Positions 23,629 through 36,036 of a stretch of DNA of 64,000 nt are shown in pieces; positions within the stretch are counted from its first letter, which is position 1, and every line of letters starts with the position of its first letter. The notes beneath the pieces are model-generated. The model was not told the DNA's origin. It worked only from the letters and a program-made list of their open reading frames with translations, and did not search any database. The stretch is from the NCBI GenBank assembly GCA_013397795.1, contig VZTJ01000012.1, positions 11,071-75,070 of the forward strand, read 5' to 3'. A program made the position numbers and the translations under genes. This stretch comes from Orthonyx spaldingii (Eukaryota; Chordata; Aves; Passeriformes; Orthonychidae).

Positions 23629-26600
23629 CCAAAGCAAAGAATTTGGGCAGAGTTTACCCAGCAGAAAGGAGACGGCAGTCCCTGAGCTACAGCCCAAGCA
23701 GGGAGGAGCGTGTGGATGCTCCTGTGAGTGTCCTGCTCTGGGTGTGTGACCTGCAAGGTCTGAACATGTGTGTGCAGATGGCTCGGTGTGCTCCAGAGAG
23801 GATGTGGAGCATGGAGCCAGGGTACCACGTGGCCACAGTGTTCCCAACGACGGATGGCAAAATTCCAGGTGTTTATCTCCAGCTCAGCTGCTCTCCCGTG
23901 GTGGGAGCAGCACCATCTCAGAGGGTGAGTTCTGCCTGGAGCTGCTTGGATGCTGCAAGCTCCAGGGGGACCAGGCTGCATCCTCCACACCACCACAAGC
24001 CCCTGTTCTGCAGCTGTGGCACACGGGTTGAGTCGCAGAACGTGCCTTGGGAAAGAAAACCAGGACCAGACAGTACCAACAAAAACCAGATTTCCTCCAG
24101 AAATCAGGGGCAGGAAATCTCTGTCCCTTGGGCAACTGCTTGAACAACAGCTGCTCTTGCTCTCTCCGGCGTGGTCCTGCTGCTGTGTTGGCCTCAGCCT
24201 CTGGTGAGGTTACTGGGGCTGGCCCAGCAGCCTCCCACCCTGCCCTGCTCCCCAGCCTGCCAGCAGATGTCTTTTTTCAGAGCTCGCCATGCACAAAGGC
24301 TGATCTGTGCTCAGGCACGTGGCACAGGAATTGGCTCCTGGGTGCTCCAGAGGTTTTGAGGCTGGCAGGAGTCAAATCAATCCATATCCGCTCTCTGGCC
24401 CCAAACAGGAGGGATGTTTCCAGTGACTACATTGCCTTCAGGTCAGGACCTGAGCAGGTTGATTTTTAAATGCATCCCGGGATAAGTTTTTGACAGTAGG
24501 AGCAATTCCTTGGGAGAATGAACCCTTTTGCCAGCTTGTGATGCCACCTCCTATTCCCAATCCCACCAACGGCTTTTTACCAAACCAAGCAGGCACTGAT
24601 AGAACCCTGCAATTCAACCTGTAAAGCAATGACTGTGGGCTCAGCTCTGGGCTCAGCCCTCACCCAGAAACCCCTCATGGCTCTCATTCTAGACCACTCT
24701 TCATACATTGCTCAGAACTCACTCCAACAGGTCCATGTCTGTTTTATGCTGAGGGCCCCGAAGCTGGACACAGCAGGAAATGATGGGTTTTGCCCCAGAG
24801 AAAATGGTCAGAGCACACCTTGTGCAATTAAGTTCTCCTTTCCAGTACAAGGCCACATCTAGGCTGCTGTTATGGATCATTCCTGGCATGTGCCCACCTC
24901 CAAACTGTGCCAAGGAACAGTACACAGTGTGAGCACCCACTAATTTCTGAGTCTCAGCTTCATGTGATTTGATTTTCTCGTGTAGATACAGCCCCTGAAT
25001 CCTGACCTGTTTTATGTCCCTAGCATGCCCTGGAGATGGGCTGTGGTGAGGTGATTTCTTTCACCCCACGGAAGGTGGAAGAGCTCCATGTGAGCGGGTG
25101 GAATGTTGGAATGTGACTCCCTTTTTCCTGCCTGTGGGGGAAGGAAGAGCCAGGCATCCAGATGGCTGCACTGGTTTGTGTGGGATTGCCAGGGATGTCA
25201 GAGACAGCCTGGATCTAGGGGGCTGCCCACGGCTATGGCACCTCAGCCTCTCCAGGCAGGAGCCTATCCAGCCCCATCCTGCTCCTGGCTGCACATCTCC
25301 TCTCACAACAATGTTTTCAGGGCAGGAGAGGAGGATTTGGCTCTCTCTGCCAAACAAACACTGGCCTGTTGCCTGGGAACAGCAAACAAATCCCAGTGAG
25401 GGAATTCATGCCATTCTTTGATGGACTAAAATCCCCAGTTATCCAGGAGGCTTGTGCTGTTTGACAGACCAGGCGTGAGGGTAGGGCTCTATCCTGGCTG
25501 CAGAGATCCCAAATACACATCCCAGGACGTCTGGATGATTTTTGCATTTCCCTTAGGAACTGCTGTAGGTCTGTACTAAAGAACCCCTATTTTGTAGCCT
25601 TTTGAGCTTTCTCAGGTACAGAGAGCTGGAGTTCAAACTCAGTCAAGCATTTTCCACAAAAATCCTCTTTCTCATTTGGCTTTCACCTGTGAGGACAAAT
25701 CCTTCATGTCTGCTCAGAGCAGACCTCTGGCCTGATTTAAATTCTCACCAGCCTGCATCCGTCAAGGGATGGGAGACTTCATTTTTTCATTCTCTTCCCC
25801 GGGGTTAGAGGATTGTCCAACTAGGGATTAATTAATTTGAGCAGCATTCCCTGTCATACACTTACACCAAAGCAGCTCGTGCTGCTGTTCAAGCAGCTCC
25901 CTGTGAGCTGAGCTGGGTGCTTTGCCCCAGGTGAGCTCAGGGGTCAAGAAACCACACCACAAAACTGTTGTGTGAGGTCTGTAAGGGCCATTCTCCACCA
26001 TCCACCATATCCTTGGTGTTTTCACTCTCCTCACTCTGTGTGAGACCAAGTAACTGGAAGGGAATCCAGTTCATCTTATTAATCAGGCAGAAATGATGAT
26101 GGATTTTCATTTATTTTTTTGTTTGTTGTTGGGTTGTTGTTTGGGGATTTTTAGGGCTATTTCCATCCAGATGAACAAACCAGGGAACACACAGCAGTGG
26201 GACAGGGGGGCCATGCCTGTTAGCAGCAGGCTTTAGGTCCATTAGTGCCAGAGGGACAATGTTTCCTATAAACTGAGCATTTCCACCTCTCCTGGTGGAC
26301 TGGCCAGTAGGTTCAAAACATATCAAGAGCAAAAGGCCCAGTGACTATGAGGGAGGTGTGCAAGGTGAGCTTTACAAGCCCACTTTTCACTTTCCTAAGA
26401 AACCAGGCTGTGACCACGATGGCTGAGCATCCCCAGATGAGGGGCACAAATAATGAACCCTGTGCATGAATGTGAGAAAAGAACTGTTTGATTTGGAGAG
26501 GTGCCTTGATTTAAACCCCTCCCCGCGCTGTCCTCGGACATCAGCGTGCGTCAGAGCTGGAAACGGGCAGGAATTTGGCTCTGGGATCAGCCCTGTCCCC

Positions 26601-27264
26601 GTTTTCAGCATCAGTTCCCAAGCCAAGAGCCAGCTCTGGGTAATCCGACTCTCCTGAGGGTTCATCCAACTGCAGGGGAGCTCTGGCATCTCTCTGTGTG
26701 TGCTGGAGTCCCAGTGATGACCTGAGGAGAGAAACTGGGCTGCTCAGCAGTGAATGGAGACTCTTGGATGAATGAATTGTTGGACCTCTGGCAGTGGGGC
26801 CCGACCCTGTCAGTGGGTCAGGGGGAATCTTCCTGTTTGATTCATCAGAACAAGAATTTCATCTCCCAGGGAGGACTTTTCCCTGGCTCTGCCTGACCGG
26901 TTGGCATAGCTCTCTCATTACATCATTGTTTCCTTGCTTTCACAGAAATGATTGACCCAGGGAGAAATATTTTACCTGGAAAGGGAGGCCAGGAACTGAC
27001 AAAGGCAGGGGAGTGTCAAAATTTTATGTTGAAAAGACACAGAAGGGCTGAGAGTGGATTTGGACAGATAATTAATTTCGGCTGAGGGAGCTCACAGGAA
27101 GAAAGCTGCTAGGGACAAAGAGACTGATTTCCTTGGGACTGGGTGACCAAAAGGGAAAGGAGCTGCACCAGAAATGCAGTCCATGGATGGAGAGGGCAGC
27201 CTGTCAGGGACAATGGGACACACCTTTCAGATCCCCTTCCCACCATGTTTAAAATGAGTAAACC
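23629..27264. other. Unannotated intergenic stretch between AvBD13 and AvBD12
   Basis: No gene recognised. About 24690-24775 resembles an antisense internal CR1 segment (CTGAGGGCCCCGAAGCTGGA), as a diverged relic. Confidence 0.4.
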
Positions 27265-27492
27265 TGGGATCTTAGGAAAAAAATTCTTCCCTATGAAGGT
27301 GGTGAGACCCTAGCAGAGGTTGCCCAGAGAAGCTGTGGCCGCCTCTGGATCCCTGGAAAACATTCAAGGCCAGGTTGGACAGGGCTTGGAGCAACCTTGG
27401 ATGGTGGAAGGTATCCCTGTCCATGACAGGGGGTGGCAGGAGATGGTTTTTAAGGACTCTTCCAACCCAAACCATTCTGGGATTCTGTGATT
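27265..27492 (+). mobile_element. CR1 LINE, 3' end fragment
   Basis: AAAAAATTCTTCCCTATGAA, GAGGTTGCCCAGAGAAGCTG, AGGCCAGGTTGGACAGGGCT, then CCAACCCAAACCATTCTGGG and ATTCTGTGATTG. It lies about 0.6 kb past the AvBD12 stop. Confidence 0.92.
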
Positions 27493-28070
27493 GCCTTGAG
27501 AACCCGGCACAGCCTGGAAAGGAGGAGCGGATGGGGCTGGATCTTGCCTGAGAAGCACAGACCACACTCGCCTTTCTGTCAAACCAGGTCCCTTTTGCAC
27601 CAAAAGTGATTCCAAAAAGGCTTCCCCCATTGCAGCTGTTTTCTCTGGGAAGGGAAATAAAGGGACAGAGTCACCCTGGTGTTCTGGGGACGTGAGGGAT
27701 GCTGTGGTCACTCCTGGTCAGCAGCATCCCACCTCTGGCAGCATTGCTGACTCACAGGTGGGCGCTTGCTGCTCTGTTAAACCTCAGGGTTATTGCTCTT
27801 AGGTAAGGAGAAAGGCAATTTTTCACCTGTGCATGTCAGGTAACAATCAGAGTCCCAAAAGGGCGACAAATAGTTTGGGTGGCCCCAGTTTCTTCTGGTC
27901 ACAGTGTTTCCTAAAAAGTCACAGCGAAAGCAAATTGTTTAGGAGTTCATGAACGAATCCACAGCCGTGTTCTCCCGGGGGAGCAACAGTCACAGAAACC
28001 ACAAAATCTCCTTCCCACCAGCTGCTCCTGCCATGCCAGCGGTGCCTGCAGCTGGCTCCTTTGGAAACCT
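27493..28070. other. Downstream flank of AvBD12
   Basis: Presumed 3' UTR and flank of AvBD12. I see no AATAAA on the minus strand here. Confidence 0.4.
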
Positions 28071-28800
28071 TCAGCTCTCTGTGGTGGCGGGTGACAGATT
28101 TTTGCAGCAGAGAATGATGGGTTCAAAGCAGTACTGAGCCAGGTATTCGCCAGACACGCAGGTTCCCACTCGGCACAAGCCCCCTCCGTGGTTACAGCTG
28201 GCTGGTCCATGAGCATCTCCTGGACGAGGAAGCAGCAAATTGGTGGATAAAGTTCATGGGGTTCCTTCTGGCACCGTGTTCCCAGCCAGCCAAGCCAGCA
28301 CAGGGAGCCTGGGCACCTTGAGGACACCCGGGATGCCCATCCCACAGGACAGGCTCAGATATCCATATTAGAAATCCCAAGCTGCCAAGCCAACCTCCCT
28401 CAAGTGATGTTTTATCCTGGAGTTGTTTTTTCAGGACGTTGGCAAAGGCCGTGCATGGGAGGTCAGAGGGGTGGTCCTCCCCCTGCCAAGGAGGCAATTG
28501 CAGCTTGAGAAAAGGCAGAAACATTTTCCCAGAGCACAGGGCTTCTCCTAACTCAGTGATGTGCCCCATTTCCACAGCTTCCTCCCTGCTCATCTTCTCT
28601 GTTCCCCAAAGGGATTAAATCGTGCATTTTCCCAGAGTACCTCACCCACTCTCTCACCCAGAAAACACCTTTCCTCAACATCACACAGCCAAGAAAGATT
28701 ATCCCTGTTCCCAGATATTCTGTTCACCACCCCGGGCCTTCCTGCTCTTACCGTGCTGGGTCAGGGAGATGAATATGAAAAAAAGCACCAGGATCCCCAT
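28071..28800 (-). CDS. AvBD12: Avian beta-defensin 12
   Basis: Secreted beta-defensin. Two coding exons on the minus strand: exon 1 at 28800-28752 (signal peptide MGILVLFFIFISLTQH, ending G|GTAAGA, phase 1) and exon 2 at 28219-28071 (acceptor TCGTCCAG). The joined frame is 65 residues. Exon 2 reads GDAHGPAS, then a domain with C-x6-C-x4-C-x9-C-x6-CC spacing. The motif GEYLAQYCFEPIILCC is close to the AvBD12 sequence I recall from chicken, as are the IFISL signal peptide and the C-terminal LSPATTES. The mature region has only one Arg and one Lys against three Glu, so it is about neutral to slightly acidic, unlike AvBD13. Intron of 532 bp. No clear TATA box is visible upstream, which sets it apart from the other four defensins here. 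Confidence 0.93.
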
Positions 28801-29582
28801 TCCTGTGGCTCTGCTGGAAAATCGCAGGGCTGGGAGTGAGATTTCGCAGAAGCCTCTGTGTGCTGCTGGCATGCTGGATGGCATCCGGGAGGAGAGAAGG
28901 AGCAGGCAGGAGTTAATTGTGTTCCAGTCCCTGGAGTAACATTTGCTGCCCAGAAACACTTTGGTGTCGTTCTGGCCCAGCGCTGCTGCTCCAAACAATG
29001 TTGACTTTGTTCACCTTCACTGGTTACTGGCTTCCCTGATTCCTCTCCTTGGCATTTTGGGCTGGTGGAATTCCAGCTGGACAAAAGTGGCCTAGAGGGA
29101 TCCTCTGCCCTTCACCTGCAGCCAGCAAAATCCCTGGGAAGTGACAGGGAGGAGGAGAGCAACCTGCAAGGGAAGACTCCTGAGGAGCTGCAAGGAGGAG
29201 AAGGGTGCAGGCGGGGAGTGATTCATTTTTAATCTGAGCTTGTGTGAATATTTTCTCCAGCTGAAACCTGGGTGTGATTTTTTTTCCCAGTTTGGCTCCC
29301 AAGGAATTTGGGAGGCTTCATTCCTGAACATGATGAGCACACAGCGCTGGTGGAGGAACTGTTAGTGCAGCAATGCACCCTGTGGTGGTAAATCTGTGGT
29401 GGATGTGCAGCCCTGGCTGTAAAATGTGATATTCCAGCTACCCTGCCTGGCCCTGCTGTTTGCTGTCCTTTCAGCTGTGATAATAAAACTGCTCTGTGAA
29501 CTTAAACTGACAGGCAAAAGAGCAAGGTTAAAAGTCCCTTTCTCCCTAAAAAAAAAAACAACCCAAACAGAACAACATAACT
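28801..29582. other. Intergenic stretch upstream of AvBD12
   Basis: Presumed promoter side of AvBD12. No TATA-like box within 150 bp of the ATG on the minus strand and no other gene recognised. Confidence 0.4.
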
Positions 29583-29955
29583 GGAATCATAGAATCATTA
29601 AGGTTGGAAAAGCCCTCTAAGGTCATCGAATCCAACTATTACCACCACTAAATCGTGTCCCCAGATGCCACATCCATCTGTCTTTTAAATCCCTCAGAGA
29701 TGGGGATTCCACCACTGCCCTGGGCACCCTGATTTAATGCTTAACCACCCTTTCCATGAAGAAATTCCTCTGATGTCCAACCTGAGCCTCCCCTGGTGCA
29801 GCTTGAGGCCGTTCCCTCTCCTCCTGCCCCTGTTCCCTGGGAGCAGAGCCCGCCCCCCCCAGCTGCCCCCTCCTGTCAGGGAGTTGTGCAGAAGGTCCCC
29901 CCCGAGCCTCCTTTTCTCCAGGCTGAGCCCCTTTCCCAGCTCCCTCAGCCTCTCC
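29583..29955 (-). mobile_element. CR1 LINE, antisense, left half of foldback pair
   Basis: The antisense 3' tail begins GGAATCATAGAATCATTAAGG and continues through GGTCATCGAATCCAAC to CTTTTCTCCAGGCTGAGCCC. It runs directly into a sense CR1 at about 29956. Confidence 0.9.
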
Positions 29956-30085
29956 CTGAAGTGTTTAAGGAAGGACTGGATGTGGCACTCAGTGCTCTGG
30001 TCTGGATGACAAGGCGGGGATCGGTCACAGGTTGGACTTGATGACCTTGGAGATCTTTTCCAACCTCAATAATTCTGTGATTAAT
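29956..30085 (+). mobile_element. CR1 LINE, sense, right half of foldback pair
   Basis: CTGAAGTGTTTAAGGAAGGA, ACTGGATGTGGCACTCAGTG, GGTCACAGGTTGGACTTGAT, then CCAACCTCAATAATTCTGTG. Joined tail-out to the antisense copy on its left. Confidence 0.9.
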
Positions 30086-30267
30086 TCTCCTCAGTCCTGT
30101 AAAGTGTACAAGCACAACATCAACGTGGTAAATAAGATTATGCTGGTAAGTAGGATTAGGGGATGGGGCTTCCAAGGATGCAACAGCAAATTTTTGTGTA
30201 ATTCTGCATGTGAGTGTAATAGAGAGACATTCTGCCTCTTTCCATAAATAAATGACTGTTGTACCTG

Positions 30268-30284
30268 TTTATTTAGCATTTATT
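30268..30284 (-). terminator. Likely AvBD11 polyadenylation signals
   Basis: Two minus-strand AATAAA hexamers (30273-30268 and 30284-30279), about 155-170 bp past the AvBD11 stop codon. Confidence 0.6.
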
Positions 30285-30436
30285 ACCTTTTTTATATAAA
30301 GAAACACCTCACCTCTAGTTAATTACACACTTTGCATGTTGAGAACACCAGACACCTCTGAAACACTTGGAATAAAACCTGTTTGACTTCTTGACCATGC
30401 ATTTCTCTGGTTTTCTGCAATCCCACGAGGTCTTTG

Positions 30437-32721
30437 TCACACTTCTGTGCAGCACTTCCATCCTCTGCGAGGGCAGAGTCCCTCTTGCTCTTGCAGACAT
30501 CTGATTTCTGGGGGTACACAATGGCCCCCCTCGTCTTGGCAGATGTGGAAGTTGGATGTCGTGTCTGCAATTCAGAGGATTTAAGTCAAACCAGGAAACC
30601 TGACACCACCATCTGAACCAACTCACACAGAAAAATGGTTGGGAAGTTGTGGTTACTGGGTCTCCCAAAGCAAAGACACAAAGATGGACTTTGGGGCTTA
30701 TCACGGCATTTCTGTAAAAGAAGGAATTTGTGACCCACCAGCTTGCAAAGGAATTAATGGAAGGAGAGATATGGTACAGGTATGAAGAAGATAAATGCAG
30801 AATGACTGCATTTTAAGTAAGTGGCACTGAATAAAACTGTGAGGGACAAGGTTTTAAAACAAATGGAAGGAATTCCTAATCTGTGGGGGGAAATCCAGCA
30901 AGGACTTCTAAACAAGGGTGCCTAAATCTAAAAACCCTGAGATGCAATTTCACCAAAGCCAGAATAATATATAAGGAAGTGTAATGATATGGTTGTGGTC
31001 ACTTTACACACACAGAGTAACTGTGAGGAAATATCCACTTCTGGCCACGGACAGATCCAGGATGCTGGATCAGAGGAACCTTAGGATTAGCACAGTTGGC
31101 TCCAAAGTGATTAATCATTAATGATATATGTTAAATATTGAGGAGTACCAAAACCAAGCAAGTCTGGGAAGATTTAGATAAATTTACAGGGAAGAGGTCA
31201 GTTGGCACACATTAAGCACAGCGGGGTGGGTGCAGCCAGCAGTCCCCCAACAGATGATTACAAGAAGATTTACCAAGATTTCTGTGGGCCAAAACTTGTA
31301 TTTTATTTCCCCAGTTGGAGGTAAAGCTTTGGGGTATTTTGGCCAGTCCCAAATGCTCCACATTGATGTCAGTGGAGGAACACACAGGTCCATCTTTGTA
31401 CATGGAAAGGGATGGCTTAGACCCCATCCCTGGAAGTGTCCAAGCCCAGGTTGGGCAGGGCTTGGAGCAACCTGGGATAGTGGCAGGGGGTTGGACCTGG
31501 ATGAGCTTTAAGCTCCCTCCCAACCCAAACCATTCCACAGTTCTATGATTCAGAGGCAAAGAGAACAGGTTTGTTTTGCTGAGTTTGTCCATTTCCACCC
31601 AGATTTTGTCTGCCTGGGCAGAGTTCCCACACGTACCAACGCAGCAGGTCCTCCGGCGCCGATAGCAAGTTCCAAAGGCAGCAAATGGCTCCGGGCAGGA
31701 TTTCAGGTGGAAGCAGTAGCCGTGGTATTCCAAACAACGCAAGGTGTCTCTGGGCAGGCCGAGACCTACAGGGAGAATGGGATTCCCAGTTGTGCTGCAG
31801 GATCAGCCCATTCTCATGGTCTTCCTCCTGCTGAAACCCCACAGACCCCAGTTAGGGATCTGACACAAATACCCCCAGAACCCAAAAGTGTTGAGGAACT
31901 CATGGGACCCCAGAGCATTCCAAGGAAGGTTTTTGAACAACTGGAGTGAAACATAGAGGTTGATGGCAATTTTCTGAACATATCCTGGCCATTCATGATA
32001 TAATGGGAAGGGACAGTCTTGGATGCTTCTAAGTTCTGGGACTGCAGTGCTGCACGCTGGTCGTGCAAGGGACACATGACCTGAAGATAAAATTATGACT
32101 TTAAAAGCCCCCAAAAGCAGGATCTGGCTCAATCAACAGGAACAAGCAATTTGCTCAGTTCCTTCCTTCTCCGAAAGCTGTTCTCCAAGGTGAGGGGTTT
32201 CATTAAGCATGAAGAACAGGTAGGATGAAAGCAGAATCAGAAATTGAGTCAGTGCAGCAGAAGGGCTGAGGAAGGGGAACCAGAATATTCAGAGAGCTGA
32301 AGTCAGTGGTGCAGTTCAACCTGAGCAATACCAGGGAACACCTCTGCTCTCTGCTACTGCACAGAGGGCACAATTTTTAACCCTGGGGTTAGAAGAGGCA
32401 GATGATTTCCATGGTGCCACCTTCTAACAGTGCCACAAAGTGGCGTAAAGACATTTCCAAGAGTCACAAGGAGCCAACACCTGGCAAAGGCTTCTGTGGG
32501 GAGGTTCTGGTGTGACACCTGCCCACCATTGGTTAAATTTTCACTTCTGCTTCTAGACTGAGAAATAGGGAAGTGCTCTAAGGAAAGGAGCTGAGGAGCA
32601 CCTTCTGCACCACCACACGAGCAAGCTGCACCTCCTACACAGGCAGTGGGCCTTGCACCTTACCTGGAACAGCCTGGAGGAGGAAAAGCAGGAGGGCCAT
32701 GAGGCAGGAGAAGAGCTTCAT
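30437..32721 (-). CDS. AvBD11: Avian beta-defensin 11 (two defensin domains)
   Basis: Secreted defensin with two six-cysteine domains. Three coding exons on the minus strand: exon 1 at 32721-32664 (signal peptide MKLFSCLMALLLFLLQAVP), exon 2 at 31765-31637 (GLGLPRDTLR, then domain 1) and exon 3 at 30564-30437 (domain 2, stop TGA). Every junction has GT/AG ends (G|GTAAGG, CTGTAG|GT, G|GTACGT, TTGCAG|AC) and phase 1. The total is 104 residues. Domain 1 spacing is C-x6-C-x5-C-x9-C-x6-CC (KSCPEPFAAFGTC is diagnostic of AvBD11). Domain 2 is C-x6-C-x6-C-x7-C-x6-CC. By my count domain 1 is basic (about +4, RRRR before its CC) and domain 2 acidic (about -3). A sense CR1 (31418-31552) lies antisense to the gene in intron 2. 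Chicken AvBD11 is also, to my recollection, a two-domain protein of the same length. Confidence 0.93.
31418..31552 (+). mobile_element. CR1 LINE, 3' end, in AvBD11 intron 2
   Basis: ACCCCATCCCTGGAAGTGTC, CTTGGAGCAACCTGGGATAG, then CCAACCCAAACCATTCCACA and TTCTATGATTC. Opposite in sense to AvBD11. Confidence 0.9.
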
Positions 32722-32800
32722 GGTGGAAGGTCTCAGCTGCAGTGTGGAGACAGGGCCACAGTGCCAGAGCCTTTGAGCAGGGGGGGAGGAACACTCTGGC

Positions 32801-32807
32801 ATTTATA
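32801..32807 (-). promoter_or_regulatory. TATA box of AvBD11
   Basis: TATAAAT on the minus strand, its first base 86 bp upstream of the ATG at 32721. The ATG context CCACCATGA fits the Kozak rule at -3. Confidence 0.65.
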
Positions 32808-33125
32808 GGGCAGTGGGAACAGCTGTGGTTGTCCAGGGGACCGTGGCAGGGGTGACAGGGGAAGGCAGCGGGTACAGCTTGACCTCTGCACACGGCTAAA
32901 CCTGAACAATGGCCCGGGGGCACAAAAGCAAGGGGACAAACAGCTGTGTCTCCCTGCCTGACCACTGGGATATCTTGACCACTGGGATATATTGACTGCT
33001 TCTCAATATTGATCCCCTGGAGGGCATCGTTAACTTGAAATATCAGAGTGGTTGGTAATGGAGTATCTGGAGGAAATTGGCCATCGTTTGGTGGGAGAGA
33101 AGGCAACTGGAATATCCTAGGAACA
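32808..33125. other. Upstream region of AvBD11
   Basis: Promoter-proximal sequence. A short direct repeat, ACCACTGGGATAT at 32962 and 32980, is the only structure noticed. Confidence 0.4.
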
Positions 33126-33297
33126 TTGCAGAATTACAGAATGGTTTGGGTTGGAAAGGACCTTAGAGATCATCCAGTTCCACCCCCTGACATGGGCAGG
33201 GACACCTTCCAGTATCCCAGGTTGCTCCAAGACCTGTTCAACCTGGCCTTGGACACTTCCAGGGATCCAGGGGCAGCCACAGCTTCTCTGGGCAACA
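33126..33297 (-). mobile_element. CR1 LINE, antisense fragment
   Basis: TTACAGAATGGTTTGGGTTG, CCACCCCCTGACATGGGCAG, AGGGATCCAGGGGCAGCCAC, TTCTCTGGGCAAC. Confidence 0.92.
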
Positions 33298-33431
33298 GAG
33301 AATACATGATCCTGCTGCGTGTCCTCTGATGCAACTGTTGTTGCCAAGAGAAAGAAAGGATAATGATCATTCCATCCACAAACATACCATATGTATTTTG
33401 TTCTGTGAAAGGTGCTGTGAAGAAAAAAAAT

Positions 33432-33537
33432 CTGGTCTAGTGGAAGGTGTCCATGTCCATGGCAGGGGGTTGGAATGAGATGAATTTTCAAGATCCTCCC
33501 ATCCCAAACCCTTCTGCCATTCCATGATTCTCTGATA
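33432..33537 (+). mobile_element. CR1 LINE, sense 3' terminus
   Basis: TCTGGTCTAGTGGAAGGTGT, CCATGGCAGGGGGTTGGAAT, then ATTCCATGATTCTCTGATA. Faces the preceding antisense copy across 134 bp. Confidence 0.9.
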
Positions 33538-36036
33538 CATGAGGTGCAGATTATCTGTTTGCAGGTGCCACCAGCAGCACCTTCAGCTTTGCAGGTGTAC
33601 AAGGAGCACATGACAAGTGAGATTCATGATTTTTCCTCAGGATTTGTCCATACAGAGTTTGAATGGCATCAACAGACCCGCGGAAGTGGCAGCTGACAGC
33701 TCAGGTTCTCCCTCAGTCGTTTGCTTCAGCCTCTTTCTCTACATGATATTTATTGATGTTGTTCTGACCCAGCAGCTCTGATATCAACAGTACAAACCTC
33801 CCCCTCAGTCGCTGGGCATTGTTCTCTCTTTGCCTCCCTGATTTCTTTGTTTGCTTTCCATTGCAAATTTGCAGGCGCCATCCAGTCCTGAAGGAGAGGC
33901 GTTTGTGTCCATTTTCAGGTACTCCAGGGACAGGGATGGAACAACGGCTGTAACAAGAACCCTTCACTTGGCTCGGGTTCCCACTGAATCCGAGGGGATC
34001 CCAGCTGAGATATTCATCCCAGCTCTCAGACAGGATCTGTCCTTGTACTTTGCCAGACTGGAGCAGAAACTCAGCTTTCTCAACAGTTATTGTTAAAATT
34101 GAAAAAAAAAATTAAATCATTCTGTTCTGTTTAACGATGCACTGGAAATGTTTACCTTTTAAAATATTATGTACATGGGAAATGAAGTACAAATTCAAAA
34201 CCTCGGGTATGTTAACAATCTGGTGGAAGAGGAGTGATTGCCCAGTAATCTGACATTCAAAATCCTTGTCCATCATTGCCAGAATGCCCTCACGATCAGA
34301 CCACAAGTGCTTACACAACCACAATCCCCTTCAAATTAGGATCAGACATTACCCCAGGAAAAAAAAAAGCCCAAAAAACCTTTGAAATACAAGTACCATC
34401 TCAGTCTGCCTGATGCCTCTGCACTTGTTCTCCTTTCCCAGGTTATTCCAGGTCAGAGACATGTTTTGTATGGATCAAAAAAGATCCCTTTGAGGAAGGG
34501 AGTTTTTATGAGAAGGGAAGGCTTCTCTTTCGTTTTGAAGTTTTCAGTCATGGGACATCTCTGAAAATAATACCTGGAACCCTAGAATTATGGGAAACAT
34601 CTGCTTTCCTCATGCTCTGAACCAGATTTGCATTATGGCAGTGTAAATCAGCAGGATTTGACTGCAGTTGGGGTGAAGTGGTCCTGGAACTGGCTGAAAA
34701 CCTGACCTTATTTACAACATTGTAAGGAGCAAGTAACAGAGTGGGATGGATGAGGAGAGGTGCCCCAGGGGTGATCAGCAGGGAAAAATGTGGGGGGAAA
34801 GTCTGATAGCGACCATTGGGATTGAACAGACAAAAAATTTGACCTGTGGAGGAAAACCCGCTGTATTTCTAGGAAGGAAACAAGCTGAATTTCCAGTCTG
34901 GCCTTGGGAGAGAGGATCCTTCACTGAGCAAAATTAATTTCCAGCCTGGCTTAGAGCTCCTGGAGCCCGTGAGCTGGTTCTTGGCTCCCTCTTGTGGAAA
35001 AACCTACTGGAGGAGGAAGGGACCTCAGGGTGCAGGGTTTGCTCAGGTTGGAAGGTAAAAGACAGAGGAAATACTTTTGCTCCATCATCAGCACTGGCAA
35101 TTCACAGAGTAAATGCATGGCGATTATTAATCTGTTTGGAGAGCAGGGATGGGATTTGGTTTCAGGCATCGAATTTTATGGAGGAATTGAATTTTTGGAG
35201 GGAGTCTCTCAAGTTCAAGGTAAATGTATAACTATAAAGTTAATGTTTTCTAACTTCATATCATAGTGTAACATTTTAATAACTTTAATAAACAACTCTG
35301 AAATGACAGCAATACTGAGAGCTCTGCTCTGGCCAGGCTGTGGGCAGGATTAGGCTGAGCCAGGAAGGAGTTTCCTGGTGCTTTGCCCTTTGCACTGCTG
35401 GCCACAGCCCCTGCCTGTATTGTCCCTCTCCAGACACCCTGGTACCCAGCAGGCTGTCTGCAGCATGTTGGGGTGGGAATGGAGTTGGGAATGGAGTTGG
35501 AGAGGGGGAAGGAAGACTTCACCTCCTTACTGATACTCTTATCCATGGCAGCCTTGCCCTAAGCACCCATGAGGAAAGGACTGGGCAGCTGGAGCTGGTG
35601 GTGGGCCTTGCCTGCACTGCTGGGACACCCTGCCCTCCTTGCAGCAGGTCCAGCTGCCACTCCCAGCCAGCACAGGGCTGTGGCTGGGGCAGGACATCCG
35701 GAGTTGTGACTGGGCTGAGCCCGTGGGTGTCCTACTCCACCAAAACCATTTCTGAGTCCATATCCAAAACCCACCTCAGGCTGTCCTGTGTTCCCCCATG
35801 GGCCACCATCCTCCCTTGGAGCATCCCTGAACCCGGTTCCTGCCCTCACTGACCCTGTAGATCCCCTCATCCCACCCTGTATCTTTATCTGCAGCCAGGC
35901 CTTGGCCACCCTCCCCTCAGGTTGCCCCTCCATAGCCACAGCCCTGCTCCTGGGGGCACAGGGACACCCCAGGGTGGTCCCCGTGGACAGGACATTCCCA
36001 GTGGCCAACCCAAAGTCCCTGGACCCCTCTACCCCC
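33538..36036. other. Unannotated intergenic stretch, left flank of the tRNA island
   Basis: No protein gene or repeat family recognised. Homopolymer A runs at about 34100 and 34360. Confidence 0.45.
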
